64,000 nt of DNA from GH45 sp046704385 (GCA_046704385.1 JBJKSB010000103.1:45019-109018); one strand, 5' to 3'; positions 43,290-53,393 are shown, counted from the stretch's first letter. The notes: generated by a model from the sequence alone, not told the origin. A program made the numbers and translations.

Positions 43290-45706
43290 TTCTTAAGTTT
43301 TTGCAATTTCCGGGTTAATCTTTTACCAATTGTGGTTTCTTCCTCATCAGTATAATAGCCGTTTCCATATCCGTAACCATATCCGTAACCATACGATCCG
43401 TAACGGCGACTATGAAGTTCAACCCCATTCAAAATTATAGATAAATTGGCCATGTTTTTATGTTCGATAAGGTTATTGATATTTTCAATAAAATGCCGTT
43501 TCGAAACGTTGGCTTTCATCACATAAATCGGATAATTGGCACGTTGCAGGTTTGATAATGCATCGGTTACAATTCCAATAGGCGGGGTATCTATTATTAT
43601 TATATCATAATTATCTTCAAGCTCGGCCACCAGATTTTCCATTTGCTTGCCCGATGCTAATTCAGCGGGATTTGGAGGAATAGGGCCGGCAGTAATATAA
43701 TCGAAATTTTGGAGCTCCGATTTTTCTATGCACTCTTCTAAGGTATGTTTACCGATGAGCAGGGTGCTAATCCCTTTCTCATTTTTTGTACTAAATCCTA
43801 AATGAATGCGTGGTTTACGTAAATCGAGATCAAGCAGTATCACCTTTTTACCCGAAATGGCCAGAATTCCCGCCAGATTAATAGCTACGAAAGTTTTTCC
43901 CTCGCCCGAGATGGTTGATGATACCGTAATTATTTTGGTTTCAGCCCCATGTGAGATAAATTGCAGATTCGACCGAATAGTCCTGAAAGCTTCAGAAAAA
44001 ACCGAATTTGGCTTTTTATTTACCAGTAATTGCGATACCGGAATATCCTTTTTATAACTGGGTACAGTGCCCAAAATTGGCGCTTTGGTATAATTCTGTA
44101 AGACATTTACTGAAGGAACTTCATCATAGAACAAATACCTCAAAAGAATATATGAAGCACCCAGAAAAAGTCCGATTAATAAAAATAACGGATATATTTT
44201 ATTCTTAATTGGATAGACAGGATCATGAGGTGTCACAGCCTTTTCAAGTATGGTATTCTCAGATACATAGCCAGCCTGGGAAATTAAATATTCAGCCTTT
44301 TTTTCAATAAGCTTGTGATAAAAACCTTCGTTTATGGCATACAAACGTTCCAACTTACTATACTCCAACTCATTAAAAGTATTGTCGTCAAATAATTTTT
44401 TCTCGTATTCAGCAATCTTCTTCTCGTAATCCGATTTTTTGCTTCTCAGCCTTGAAAGAGTTGTAGATAAAAAGTCCTGCAATATTTGTTTCTGATTGTC
44501 AATCTGCTTCTCCAGCATTTTAATTTTCAGGTTATCAGGCGTAACATCGTTAAGTAACTGTTCTTTTTGACTGATTAATTGCTGCATATTATTTAATACT
44601 TCAACCACCACCGATTCCGATTTTGTTCCTGATAAAGATGCAATCAATTCATAAATATTTAGGTTATCCTCGCCCTGAATCTGTTTATTAACTCGTTCAA
44701 GGGCAACCAGTTCGAATTCGGTATTTATAAGTTCATCTTCTAATTCATTAATTTTAGTAGTGAAAATGGGAAATGGTGACCCTGAATTTTGAAATTGTTC
44801 AAAGTTGACTTTATTTTCCTTTTTAAAGGCCAGAATTTGTTTTTCAGTCTCATCCAGATCCTGGTAAACAGCCTTTAACCTTTCTTCAATAAAAGCAAGT
44901 ATTTTTTCAGCACTTTCCTTCTTCACTTCAACATCGTACTTTAGATAACTTTCAGCAATGGTGTTCACAATATTTGCTGATTTTTCGGCATTGTCGCTTG
45001 TATAAGTGATTTGTATGGTTTGCGCCGATCGGTTTAATAATGACACCTGCAAATTCGCAATATGCTTACTTACAATGTTTTGAGGATTATTGATTACAAA
45101 AAAGAAATGATTGTTTTTATAATTTTCTTTCTGATCGGCTATGGTTTTAAAATCAGTAATCAGGCACCGGATGGAACCTCCCGGCAAGTCAGTCCATTCG
45201 TTTATTTTAATCGGCGTAACAACCTCGTCATCGCCAACATGATTAATTATTTTGGCATTTACAAGGTCATCAAATTCAATATAAAAAGGCACATCGTACA
45301 AACTTGCACTGTTAGCCTTGAATTCAATGCGAAAAGGGCTTCTGTTATATTGCTCAGTTGCCAGGAATGTACCTTCAACATAATATGATACCTCAAGATT
45401 AAGATTAGCAAAGGCTCTTTTCAGAAATTCCTTTGATCGCAAAAGTTCAATAACTTTTGATATATCATTATTTTGATTGCTGTAAACATCTTCAATATCC
45501 AAAACTCTGGTGGTACGATTTGTTTCGTTGATCTGGATTATGCTTGTAGAACTAAAAACCGGCTGGGTATAACGCAAATACAGAAAGGCTGCAAAAACAC
45601 TTAACAATACCAAAATAAGTGCAATCCAATAATTTTTTTTCAGGATCTGCATGAAAATGGCAAAATCAAATTTGTCGTTAATAATTGGAATTTTAGCCTG
45701 TTCCAT
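43286..45706 (-). CDS. Wzc-like polysaccharide co-polymerase with tyrosine kinase domain
   Basis: An inner-membrane protein, 806 aa, controlling chain length and export of a surface polysaccharide. Two membrane segments (YWIALILVLLSVFAAFLYL and KIYPLFLLIGLFLGASYIL) flank a Wzz-like periplasmic coiled-coil domain. The C-terminal BY-kinase has Walker A SSTISGEGKTFVAINLAG, Walker A' VILLDLDLRKPRIH and Walker B DIIIIDTPPIGI. The tail has a Tyr cluster (RRYGSYGYGYGYGYGNGYY) for autophosphorylation. A cognate phosphatase is not seen in the window. It follows the Wza-like gene by six bases. Confidence 0.94.
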   Translation of the reverse strand: MEQAKIPIINDKFDFAIFMQILKKNYWIALILVLLSVFAAFLYLRYTQPVFSSTSIIQINETNRTTRVLDIEDVYSNQNNDISKVIELLRSKEFLKRAFANLNLEVSYYVEGTFLATEQYNRSPFRIEFKANSASLYDVPFYIEFDDLVNAKIINHVGDDEVVTPIKINEWTDLPGGSIRCLITDFKTIADQKENYKNNHFFFVINNPQNIVSKHIANLQVSLLNRSAQTIQITYTSDNAEKSANIVNTIAESYLKYDVEVKKESAEKILAFIEERLKAVYQDLDETEKQILAFKKENKVNFEQFQNSGSPFPIFTTKINELEDELINTEFELVALERVNKQIQGEDNLNIYELIASLSGTKSESVVVEVLNNMQQLISQKEQLLNDVTPDNLKIKMLEKQIDNQKQILQDFLSTTLSRLRSKKSDYEKKIAEYEKKLFDDNTFNELEYSKLERLYAINEGFYHKLIEKKAEYLISQAGYVSENTILEKAVTPHDPVYPIKNKIYPLFLLIGLFLGASYILLRYLFYDEVPSVNVLQNYTKAPILGTVPSYKKDIPVSQLLVNKKPNSVFSEAFRTIRSNLQFISHGAETKIITVSSTISGEGKTFVAINLAGILAISGKKVILLDLDLRKPRIHLGFSTKNEKGISTLLIGKHTLEECIEKSELQNFDYITAGPIPPNPAELASGKQMENLVAELEDNYDIIIIDTPPIGIVTDALSNLQRANYPIYVMKANVSKRHFIENINNLIEHKNMANLSIILNGVELHSRRYGSYGYGYGYGYGNGYYTDEEETTIGKRLTRKLQKLKK

Positions 45707-45712
45707 AAAAAT

Positions 45713-46477
45713 TTATAATGCTTTTATAGTGATATAAACTAAAATTAAAGTATTCATTAGCGTTATGTAAGGCATAATTTCTTTTGTTGCCCTGGCAGTA
45801 TACCGCGGTCTTTGTTCGACATAAATAATATCATTTGCCTGTAAAACAACATTTGATTTTTTCAACTCTTCAATGCTACTAATGTCGAATAAATAAACTT
45901 TAGGATCTTTAAGGTCGCCACGCAATAATTTAATTTTGTACGATTTGCTGAAATCATCAATACCACCAGCTTGCGCCAGGGCTTCAATCAATGTAAATTT
46001 CTCATTTTCTATATTTAACACAGTTCCCTTGGTGCTTCCCGCAGTGAAAACCACTACCCGCCTGTTGGTAACGTTAACCAGAACAAAAGGTTTTTGATAA
46101 AATTTGCTGTACTTTTCTTCCAATAGTTCTTCAGCCTGTTTTATGGTCAATCCGGAAATGGGAACCCGTCCCAGGGTTGGTACTTTCACTAATCCATCAT
46201 ATTCAACCAGATAAGGACTAGTTGTTCTCTGCTCCCGTACAATATTTGAATTGCTCTCCATATCAATCAGCTGGTAGCCATCATTCGTATAAATCCTGAC
46301 ATCAAGCTTGTCAAACGGCTTAATAACGTACTCATTCATTTCTTTCTCAAAATCAGAATATTTATAATCTGACCCGGTTTCGAACATGGCACTTGGGTTA
46401 AGTACCTTACAACCCGAGAGGATAAAAATCACACCACTGAGTGAAAAAATAAATTTTACAAGGCTTAATCTTTTCAT
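45713..46477 (-). CDS. Wza-like polysaccharide export outer-membrane lipoprotein
   Basis: Outer-membrane export pore subunit, about 254 aa. The signal ends in the lipobox FILSGCKV. The polysaccharide export domain (EYVIKPFDKLDVRIYTNDG, YDGLVKVPTLGRVPISGLTI) is followed by an SLBB-like domain (RRVVVFTAGSTKGTV, LIEALAQAGGIDDFSKSYKI) and a hydrophobic C-terminal segment (PYITLMNTLILVYITIKAL) that may form the pore helix. It is directly upstream of the Wzc-like gene. The start at 46477 is preferred over 46501. Confidence 0.93.
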   Translation of the reverse strand: MKRLSLVKFIFSLSGVIFILSGCKVLNPSAMFETGSDYKYSDFEKEMNEYVIKPFDKLDVRIYTNDGYQLIDMESNSNIVREQRTTSPYLVEYDGLVKVPTLGRVPISGLTIKQAEELLEEKYSKFYQKPFVLVNVTNRRVVVFTAGSTKGTVLNIENEKFTLIEALAQAGGIDDFSKSYKIKLLRGDLKDPKVYLFDISSIEELKKSNVVLQANDIIYVEQRPRYTARATKEIMPYITLMNTLILVYITIKAL

Positions 46478-46539
46478 TGGATTAGCAAATAATTCCCTCA
46501 AAAATATAAATTTTTCTATAGCTTTACTTGAAATTTAAC

Positions 46540-47736
46540 CTAATTATGACCATTCAACAGCCTGTAATAAAGATTTTCCATATCGCTGGTCAGCCTTGTA
46601 TAATGAAACTTTTCACGAACATGACCCCAGCCGTTTAAGGCATATACATCTCTTAATGGCTCATTATTAATTAATTCAAGCAACTTATCTGAAAAGTCAT
46701 CCAGATCATTATTTTTTGTTAACGAAGCCGTTTTTCCCGGAATTACTATATTTTCAATTCCCCCAACATTCGTACTGATTATGGCTTTATTTGCAGCCTG
46801 TGCTTCAATCAAACTAACCGGAGTGCCTTCATTTAACGATGTCATAGCTATAATATCCAAACCCGGATATGAAGTTTCAATATCCTTAATCCAGGAAGTA
46901 AAGGTTACTGTAGCTTTACTGACATAACCATTATTTGGATGCCTGCATGTCAGATTCAAATTTTTACACAAGCTCACTAAATCGTCCATTAACTCACCAT
47001 CACCAATAATGAAAGCTCTGATTTTCTTATTGGTTTTCTCCTGCACTCTATGAATGGCCCTTACAAATAATTCATGATTTTTAACGGGTGCCAGCCTTCC
47101 GATTATACCAATTGCAATTTCGTCATTATTGAGATTAAATTCTCTTCGAAAATTGCTTCGCCGCTTTTCCTGATCTTCCTGAAAACGCTGTAAATCAAAA
47201 CCAAGAGGAATAACCTCAAACTTATCAGGTGCGGCTATTTTGTACACTTCCGATAATTCTTCCTTTTGCTTATCGCTTATGGCAATAATTTTTGAACATT
47301 GATTTGCCAGACCCTGCTCTATATTTATAAAAAAACTGGTTTTTGATGATCCAAAATATGAATGAAAAACATGACCATGAAAGGTATGCACAATTACAGG
47401 AACTTTATTCCTGATAGCAGCCAGCCGCCCAACTGTTCCGGCTTTTGATGCGTGCGTATGCACAATATCCGGTTTAAATTTTTTTATAATTTTAGTAATC
47501 TTTCGGTAGGTGATTAAATCGTTTGCCGGATTTAACGACCTCCGCATTTCAGGGATAATTACCGGTTCAATGCCCAGATTCCTGACAATATATTCTGAAC
47601 TGCCTTCGGCCTCGTCCTTAACACCTCCAACCAAAATGGTTTCGAAGTCGTTGGACAAATACCGGGTAAGATAGGCCGCATTGTAAGTCGGTCCACCTAA
47701 ATTAAACCGATTTATAATTCTAAGAATTTTAGGCAT
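46540..47736 (-). CDS. GT4-family glycosyltransferase
   Basis: A 398-aa GT-B glycosyltransferase. The N-terminal acceptor motif is RFNLGGPTYNAAYLTRYL, followed by DIVHTHASKAGTVGRLAA and VHTFHGHVFHSYFG. The nucleotide-sugar motif is NEGTPVSLIEAQAANKAIIS with the E-x7-E pattern of family 4. The donor sugar is unknown. It resembles the PEP-CTERM/exosortase-type or capsule GT4 enzymes. It lies between asnB and the Wza-like gene and is the only glycosyltransferase of the run. Confidence 0.92.
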   Translation of the reverse strand: MPKILRIINRFNLGGPTYNAAYLTRYLSNDFETILVGGVKDEAEGSSEYIVRNLGIEPVIIPEMRRSLNPANDLITYRKITKIIKKFKPDIVHTHASKAGTVGRLAAIRNKVPVIVHTFHGHVFHSYFGSSKTSFFINIEQGLANQCSKIIAISDKQKEELSEVYKIAAPDKFEVIPLGFDLQRFQEDQEKRRSNFRREFNLNNDEIAIGIIGRLAPVKNHELFVRAIHRVQEKTNKKIRAFIIGDGELMDDLVSLCKNLNLTCRHPNNGYVSKATVTFTSWIKDIETSYPGLDIIAMTSLNEGTPVSLIEAQAANKAIISTNVGGIENIVIPGKTASLTKNNDLDDFSDKLLELINNEPLRDVYALNGWGHVREKFHYTRLTSDMENLYYRLLNGHN

Positions 47737-47825
47737 GCTTCAAAATGTATCCCTTTACATTTCTTATATATAGCAAAGTAAATATTATTGTTGGATATAT
47801 TCTATAAGCTTTCCCGAGTAGTTGA

Positions 47826-49712
47826 TTAAACCATATATTTTCTCCACCAATGCTGGAAAACCAGCAATGCCCATAAATGAGCCTGCACATCGCCCGGATT
47901 TTTTGAGAATAAGCGGGTTTTATAGGAATTTATAACCTCTGGCTTAATTATCCCCTGGGATTTTATAAATTCGACTGACAGATAATCATTCATCAACTCA
48001 TCTTTTAGCTCTGTCTGGAACCATTTTAACAACGGCACTTCAAATCCATGTTTAGGCCGTTGGTAAATCTCAGAAGGTAACTCATTACGGTAAGCATCCT
48101 GGAGTATTCGCTTACGGATTTTAGGACCAATTTTGTAATCATCGGGCAACGAAAATACAAAATCAACCAGATTGTGATCAAGAAATGGGGTTCTTACTTC
48201 CAAACTATTTGCCATACTCATGGAATCTACTTTGTGAAGCATATCACTTACCAAAACAAGTTGCATATCGGTAAAGAGCACATCGCTCATCGACTCAACC
48301 TGCAACAAATGTTTTAGTATTTCGTTTTTGCGTACTTTTAAATCGTTCAACAAAACCTGGAAGTTTAACATATCATTGGCATCATCTTCAGATTGCAAAG
48401 CAGCCCAGTACCAATATCTCTCCTTACGATCCTGCTTCATACCTTTGGCATATCTTTCCAATTGCCGGAACCTATTCCCAAAACTACTGTTCCTCGATTT
48501 AGGCATTAGTTTCCAAAGCGGATGCCCTAATTTAATCAAACCAGAGTCAAGGCCTTTATTCATGGCATGAAAATGGGCATTATGCTTATTATAGCCTGAG
48601 AATAACTCGTCAGCCCCATCGCCCGACAAAGCAACTGTGGCATGATTACGGGTATGCATACTCAAAATATGAACCGGAAGTGCTGATGAATCACCAAAAG
48701 GTTCATCAATGTAATCAAGTACTTTATGAAGATTTTCATAAAGCTCATCGTTAGTGAGTTTAAAAACCTGGTGATTGGTTTTAAATTTTTCGGCAACTAA
48801 TTCAGCATAATACGTTTCATCAAAGAACGGTTCATCTTTATAACCAATTGAAAATGTACTAAGGTTGCTTGTCAGCTTTGATGCCTCAGCAACAATTACT
48901 GAAGAATCAACACCTCCGCTTAAAAATGAACCCAGAGGAACATCGGCAACCATCCTGAGCCGGACAGAATCACTAATCAATTCCCTTAATTTTTCCTGGG
49001 CATCACTATAGTTTAATCCGGTTATTTTACTTCGGTTATAGTTGATGCTGAAATATTTTTCTTCTTTGAATTGATTGTTTTGAATAAAAAAGTAATGCCC
49101 CGGTTTAAGTTTTTGTACTCCTTCAAAAATGGTATATGGCGAAGGAATAAAGTTAAACTGAAAATATTGACTGATTGATGATTTATCCAGATTTTTGGGA
49201 ATTCCTAATTGAACTAAAGCTTTCATTTCAGAAGCAAACAACAGTTTATTCCTGTCGCGATAAAACAATAAGGGCTTTATACCAATTCTGTCGCGTGCAA
49301 CAAACAACGTATCTTCGCGGCTGTCGTGAATGGCAAAAGCAAAAAAACCATTCAGCTTTTTTAAACATTGAGGCCCTTCAATAATATACAGATAAAGCAG
49401 TACTTCCGTATCGGATTGTGTGCGTAACGGAAGGCCTTTCTTTTTCAGGTACTCTTTGATTTCCTTATAGTTATAAATTTCACCATTGAAAATTATGGTA
49501 TAACGGCCTGTAATATCGGCAAAAGGTTGTGATGCAGCATCACTAAGATCAATAACGGAAAGCCTTGCATGCCCCAGGCAAGCCTTATCTTTTACCACAA
49601 CTGCGTTGTTGTCAGGGCCGCGTTGTTGTAAAGTCGAAACTGATGATTCAACATTTTTAAAAAATTCCTTGCCTTCATCGGTAAAGGCATATACCCCTGT
49701 GATACCACACAT
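47826..49712 (-). CDS. asnB: asparagine synthase (glutamine-hydrolysing), surface-polymer type
   Basis: A 628-aa class II amidotransferase. The N-terminal Cys2 nucleophile (MCGITGVYAF) and the glutaminase domain (LQQRGPDNNAV, IIFNGEIYNYKEIK) lead to an ATP-pyrophosphatase synthetase domain (VPLGSFLSGGVDSSVIVAEA). AsnB paralogues in exopolysaccharide clusters often amidate a sugar or an amino acid rather than supply asparagine; that reading is an inference from the context. It overlaps the aminotransferase gene by one base. Confidence 0.93.
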   Translation of the reverse strand: MCGITGVYAFTDEGKEFFKNVESSVSTLQQRGPDNNAVVVKDKACLGHARLSVIDLSDAASQPFADITGRYTIIFNGEIYNYKEIKEYLKKKGLPLRTQSDTEVLLYLYIIEGPQCLKKLNGFFAFAIHDSREDTLFVARDRIGIKPLLFYRDRNKLLFASEMKALVQLGIPKNLDKSSISQYFQFNFIPSPYTIFEGVQKLKPGHYFFIQNNQFKEEKYFSINYNRSKITGLNYSDAQEKLRELISDSVRLRMVADVPLGSFLSGGVDSSVIVAEASKLTSNLSTFSIGYKDEPFFDETYYAELVAEKFKTNHQVFKLTNDELYENLHKVLDYIDEPFGDSSALPVHILSMHTRNHATVALSGDGADELFSGYNKHNAHFHAMNKGLDSGLIKLGHPLWKLMPKSRNSSFGNRFRQLERYAKGMKQDRKERYWYWAALQSEDDANDMLNFQVLLNDLKVRKNEILKHLLQVESMSDVLFTDMQLVLVSDMLHKVDSMSMANSLEVRTPFLDHNLVDFVFSLPDDYKIGPKIRKRILQDAYRNELPSEIYQRPKHGFEVPLLKWFQTELKDELMNDYLSVEFIKSQGIIKPEVINSYKTRLFSKNPGDVQAHLWALLVFQHWWRKYMV

Positions 49713-50830
49713 TATTTTAAGCTTAATATTAAAGTTCGGAAGAAAGATACAAACTTTTCGTGGGGATAGGATACCAGTATCCTTGAATAATTTTCCATCC
49801 CTGCAAATGGTTTCTCCATAAAATAATCGAGCCCCACGCCACCAATCCGATGCCTGAATAACTCATCGGTCGATTTTTTTATTACACTGAAAATACCAAT
49901 TGGTGATGTTTCGCTATAAAATTCCCTGGCAAGTAATTTATTTTCCTCCAGAAATTCAATGTTTTTTTTGATATCGGCTGTTGTTTTCAGCTTAAATTCA
50001 CTGGTTACCTCTCTCCCTGTTTCTGAATCAAGCAACTGAGTCACCAGAATTTGAGCAAAACTATTGATCCCATTAGTGGCATACATAATGCGTAATTGGG
50101 CTTCAGAAATAAATTCGGGATTATTGCTGTACAAAAAGCCAATACGTTGCCCACTCAATCCTAGCGATTTACTAAAACTCTCAATAATTATAATATTTTC
50201 GAGTTTCATCAGCTTTTGATAAAATCCATCATTCTTATCAAAATACAATCGGCGATAAGGGCTGTCAACCAACACTGTTGCCCCATGGTTATTTAAAGTT
50301 GAAATAACTTCGTAAAGCAAAACATCCGGACATTTTTCACCCAACGGATTACCCGGATCGCATATAATTAATGCTTTACCTTTATAATTCTCAGGAGATT
50401 GTTTTATTTGCTTATAACTTTCGTAACAACTATAGGCTAAACTCCTAAGTCGGGCCAGCTGGACATAGGTGCCCCAAAAAAACTTCGGCAAAACAATTTC
50501 ATTAATATCAAGATTCTGAAAGCAGGTATCCAACCCGGAAATTCCACCCCCGGTAATCAGAATATTATCGATAGCTGCTTCCCCACCAAAATACTCTTGA
50601 TTAATGGCCTGGCGCAAATCAATTTTTCCTTTAGCCCCGGGATAAGTCTGCACTTCCGATGAATTAAAATTAATTTGCGAAATAATGGGTTCAAGATTAA
50701 TATTTACTACCGAATTTATACCCCGATTTAACAGAAGATACTCTTTACCCGTTTCTTTCATCGCTTTTTGAAGCCTGACTCCTTCGGCAATAATAGATGA
50801 ATTGGTGGTATGGCTGCTTTTAATTTTCAT
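49712..50830 (-). CDS. class I/II PLP-dependent aminotransferase
   Basis: A fold-type I aminotransferase, 372 aa. The PLP Lys is in IIESFSKSLGLSGQRIGF; the cofactor Asp and Tyr region is LVDSPYRRLYF and the substrate phosphate loop ILITGGGISGLD. CDPGNPLGEKCP is the conserved NPTG-like turn. The substrate is unknown. It is first in the leftward run and overlaps asnB by one base (TAATG-type junction), so the two products are likely made together and act on a shared amino or amide substrate. Confidence 0.9.
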   Translation of the reverse strand: MKIKSSHTTNSSIIAEGVRLQKAMKETGKEYLLLNRGINSVVNINLEPIISQINFNSSEVQTYPGAKGKIDLRQAINQEYFGGEAAIDNILITGGGISGLDTCFQNLDINEIVLPKFFWGTYVQLARLRSLAYSCYESYKQIKQSPENYKGKALIICDPGNPLGEKCPDVLLYEVISTLNNHGATVLVDSPYRRLYFDKNDGFYQKLMKLENIIIIESFSKSLGLSGQRIGFLYSNNPEFISEAQLRIMYATNGINSFAQILVTQLLDSETGREVTSEFKLKTTADIKKNIEFLEENKLLAREFYSETSPIGIFSVIKKSTDELFRHRIGGVGLDYFMEKPFAGMENYSRILVSYPHEKFVSFFRTLILSLK

Positions 50831-50952
50831 TAAACGTTTGTTTCCCCTATTTCAACATCGAAATTATAATAATTACTGTGTTAAAAAAAGCTACACCCTA
50901 AAAATAGTTAAACGTGCTCACGGTATTATACTTTGAATTGAATCAACAAATT

Positions 50953-50977
50953 AAAAAACCGGCTTTCACCGGTTTTT
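50953..50977 (-). terminator. intrinsic terminator of the C1 peptidase gene
   Basis: AAAAACCGG (50954-50962), a 6-nt loop and CCGGTTTTT (50969-50977). Read on the reverse strand it ends in TTTTTT just after the peptidase stop. It isolates this gene from the surface-polymer run. Confidence 0.88.
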
Positions 50978-50984
50978 AATATTT

Positions 50985-52376
50985 TTATTCATCAGCCTGG
51001 AACATTGGATCCCAAGGAGGCAACATAATCGGTTTTTGATCGAGCAGTTTTAAAGTTGCGGCATCAATAAATGATTTATTTACTACTACCCTGAATAAAT
51101 ATTCATTAAACCAATCATCGGTAAAAGTTAAATATCCATTATGTCCGGCAGATTCTCCCCAACTGTTTTCGAACTGCCATTTTACAGGTTTTCCATTTTC
51201 ATCTACATCGGCAGCAATAAGCGCCATACCATGCGTCGATCCGCTTTCGTGACTTATAATACGCTGCGCCTTATCCATACCGAATTTAACACCGTACAAC
51301 GATTCAAAATCATAATTATGAACATCATTAAAACCAAGATCACGATTAAGTTGCTTGCCCACATCGCATGAGGCATACAAAGCTTTATTATTTTTAATGC
51401 TTTCGATAGCAAATTTCTTGATTACATCGTTAGGTAAATTTAAATATATCCAGTTTTTACCTTCCATCACATTTCGATCGTACTCAATTTCGTAAACTTT
51501 ATTGTATTCCCTGCTGGGATCGTTCATCAACATAATTTCATCGGCAAAATTAATTTCACCCAAAACTTCGGTCATAAAACTTTTTGGGGTGTACGATTTT
51601 GTTTCGCCAATATTACCCTCTTTATCAACAAACCTGTATTTAAATTCAGCTGGCGGCTCACCCAGGTTCAATGCCAAAATCCGGTAAATATCCCCCATCA
51701 TCTCAACCTTACGTGATTCTATTTTTTCACTTTTTGTCCTGGCAGAAAACATATCTCTGAGTTCAAGTCCGTCTTCCCTCAGCTTTCTGTTAATAATACG
51801 AATCATCCACGATGTATTTTCGCTTGAATTTGTTTCAGGAAATGCTTCTTTAGGCACTAATCCATATTTTTCAGCCAGGTTTGTAAATGAACTCCATACA
51901 CCACCGTCGCCAACAGGGCTCTTGAATAACCAATCCACATATTTATCGTCCATAGGTTTGCCAGCATATTTAATCTGAGCTTCAAAGTAAAGGTTTGCCT
52001 TTTCAAAAATGTCCCAGAAATACAGGTAACTTTCAGAAAATTCAAAATTACTGAGTTTATATTTTTCAATTACCCTCGGCCGTAATACATTTAAGCTGGT
52101 AAACATCCAGCAACGGCCCGAATGCTTCTGATTGGTAATTCCCTTAACATCTACTTTGTACTTAAAATCATGATCAATGCCCTGAAGATTCTCCCGGCTT
52201 AATACCAGATTTATTACATCGTTATTTGTCAGTGCATTGGTAAGCGCAACAGTTGAAGGATCGTTTTTATCGTATGACTTACGGATTTTTGAAAGTTCAA
52301 CTGAAGTAATTGAACCATTTTGGGCCAACACCAATTGCCCAATAAATAAAAGAAATAAGAAGATTGATATACGCAT
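50985..52376 (-). CDS. secreted C1-family aminopeptidase (PepC/bleomycin-hydrolase-like)
   Basis: A papain-fold cysteine peptidase of 463 aa with a signal peptide (MRISIFLFLLFIGQLVLA), so it acts in the periplasm or outside. The catalytic Cys is in QKHSGRCWMFTSLNVLRP, the His in ESGSTHGMALIAADV and the Asn in KWQFENSWGESAGHNG. This is the order and spacing of the PepC/bleomycin hydrolase family, which is cytoplasmic in most other phyla. Single gene with its own terminator. Confidence 0.93.
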   Translation of the reverse strand: MRISIFLFLLFIGQLVLAQNGSITSVELSKIRKSYDKNDPSTVALTNALTNNDVINLVLSRENLQGIDHDFKYKVDVKGITNQKHSGRCWMFTSLNVLRPRVIEKYKLSNFEFSESYLYFWDIFEKANLYFEAQIKYAGKPMDDKYVDWLFKSPVGDGGVWSSFTNLAEKYGLVPKEAFPETNSSENTSWMIRIINRKLREDGLELRDMFSARTKSEKIESRKVEMMGDIYRILALNLGEPPAEFKYRFVDKEGNIGETKSYTPKSFMTEVLGEINFADEIMLMNDPSREYNKVYEIEYDRNVMEGKNWIYLNLPNDVIKKFAIESIKNNKALYASCDVGKQLNRDLGFNDVHNYDFESLYGVKFGMDKAQRIISHESGSTHGMALIAADVDENGKPVKWQFENSWGESAGHNGYLTFTDDWFNEYLFRVVVNKSFIDAATLKLLDQKPIMLPPWDPMFQADE

Positions 52377-52477
52377 ATTATTAAATTTATATAAAACAGA
52401 AGGCTAAAAATAGCAATAAATTAACAGGTTGTTAAAAACTCAATTGTATGTTTTACACTATGGTTACAAATTGATTT

Positions 52478-52485
52478 TATCTTTG
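52478..52485 (+). promoter_or_regulatory. candidate -7 box of the PAS-GNAT unit
   Basis: TATCTTTG matches TAnnTTTG and lies 15 bases before the ATG at 52501. No good TTG is at the expected -33 distance. It supports the choice of 52501 as start. Confidence 0.4.
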
Positions 52486-52500
52486 CTTAAAAAATTACAC

Positions 52501-52839
52501 ATGGAACCAAACAAATATTGGGATGAATATCCATCGGCTGTCACCGTTAGTGACCATAACGGCACCATCATTTATATGAATAAAAAAGCCGCGGATACAT
52601 TTAAAAAATGGGGAGGTTTGGAACTTATCGGTAAAAGTTTGTATGATTACCATAACGAAAATTCAACTAAGATAATAAGAGAAATTCTGACCTCAGGTAA
52701 ACCGAATACCTACACTATAGATAAATCAGGGAAGAAAAAACTTGTGCATCAATCGCCCTGGTTTTTAAACGGAAAAGTTGCCGGACTAACTGAAATCTCA
52801 ATTGAGTTGCCCGACGAAATGAACCACATTATTAGATAA
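52501..52839 (+). CDS. single PAS-domain protein
   Basis: A 112-aa cytoplasmic protein that is essentially one PAS domain: PSAVTVSDHNGTIIYMNKKA, then GLELIGKSLYDYHN and FLNGKVAGLTEISIELP. It has no output domain, so it probably works through a partner. The GNAT acetyltransferase gene starts two bases after its stop, which makes that protein the likely partner. The frame is open upstream to 52429, but the -7 box favours 52501. Confidence 0.85.
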   Translation: MEPNKYWDEYPSAVTVSDHNGTIIYMNKKAADTFKKWGGLELIGKSLYDYHNENSTKIIREILTSGKPNTYTIDKSGKKKLVHQSPWFLNGKVAGLTEISIELPDEMNHIIR

Positions 52840-52841
52840 AA

Positions 52842-53393
52842 ATGAAAAAAGTTGTAAATAAATCAGGTGAAAATTTCATATTGCGACGTCTAACACCTAA
52901 TGATACGGAGGCTCTTGGCAAATATTTCAATGATTTGTCAGAATTAACGAGAAAAAATTTTGGCCCTCATCCTTTAACCCAAAGTTATGCTACCTTTTTG
53001 TGCCACCGGCATCTGGAGAAAGCAATTCGGTTTGTTTTGGTCGATTATGAAGGAAATATCCAGGGGTATTTTATTGTCGATTTTGGACTTGTTGAGTACG
53101 AGGCTGATCGTTATGCCGGATACCGTATTCTGGTTGAAGAAGGTAAAGATGTATTTTTTGCCCCGTCGATTTCAGACAGGTTTCAGAATACCGGAATTGC
53201 CAGCCAGGTAATGCCACATTTGCTGAATTTGTTAAAAGAGGACCAGGTTCGCAGCATTATTTTGCTTGGAGGCGTACGCGAAACAAATCCTATGGCCGTC
53301 AGGTTTTATGAAAAATTTGGTTTTAACAAAATGGGTGGATACATGTCAGATGTTTATAATATTGATATGCATTTAGTTTTGAAAAGCCAATAA
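52842..53393 (+). CDS. GNAT-family N-acetyltransferase
   Basis: A 183-aa acetyltransferase. The N-terminal half has FILRRLTPNDTEALGKYFND; the acetyl-CoA-binding motif A region is FAPSISDRFQNTGIASQVMP, and ETNPMAVRFYEKFGFNKMG is the classical motif B end. The substrate is unknown. It lies two bases downstream of the PAS gene, so the pair may be a sensor-regulated acetyltransferase. Confidence 0.9.
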   Translation: MKKVVNKSGENFILRRLTPNDTEALGKYFNDLSELTRKNFGPHPLTQSYATFLCHRHLEKAIRFVLVDYEGNIQGYFIVDFGLVEYEADRYAGYRILVEEGKDVFFAPSISDRFQNTGIASQVMPHLLNLLKEDQVRSIILLGGVRETNPMAVRFYEKFGFNKMGGYMSDVYNIDMHLVLKSQ

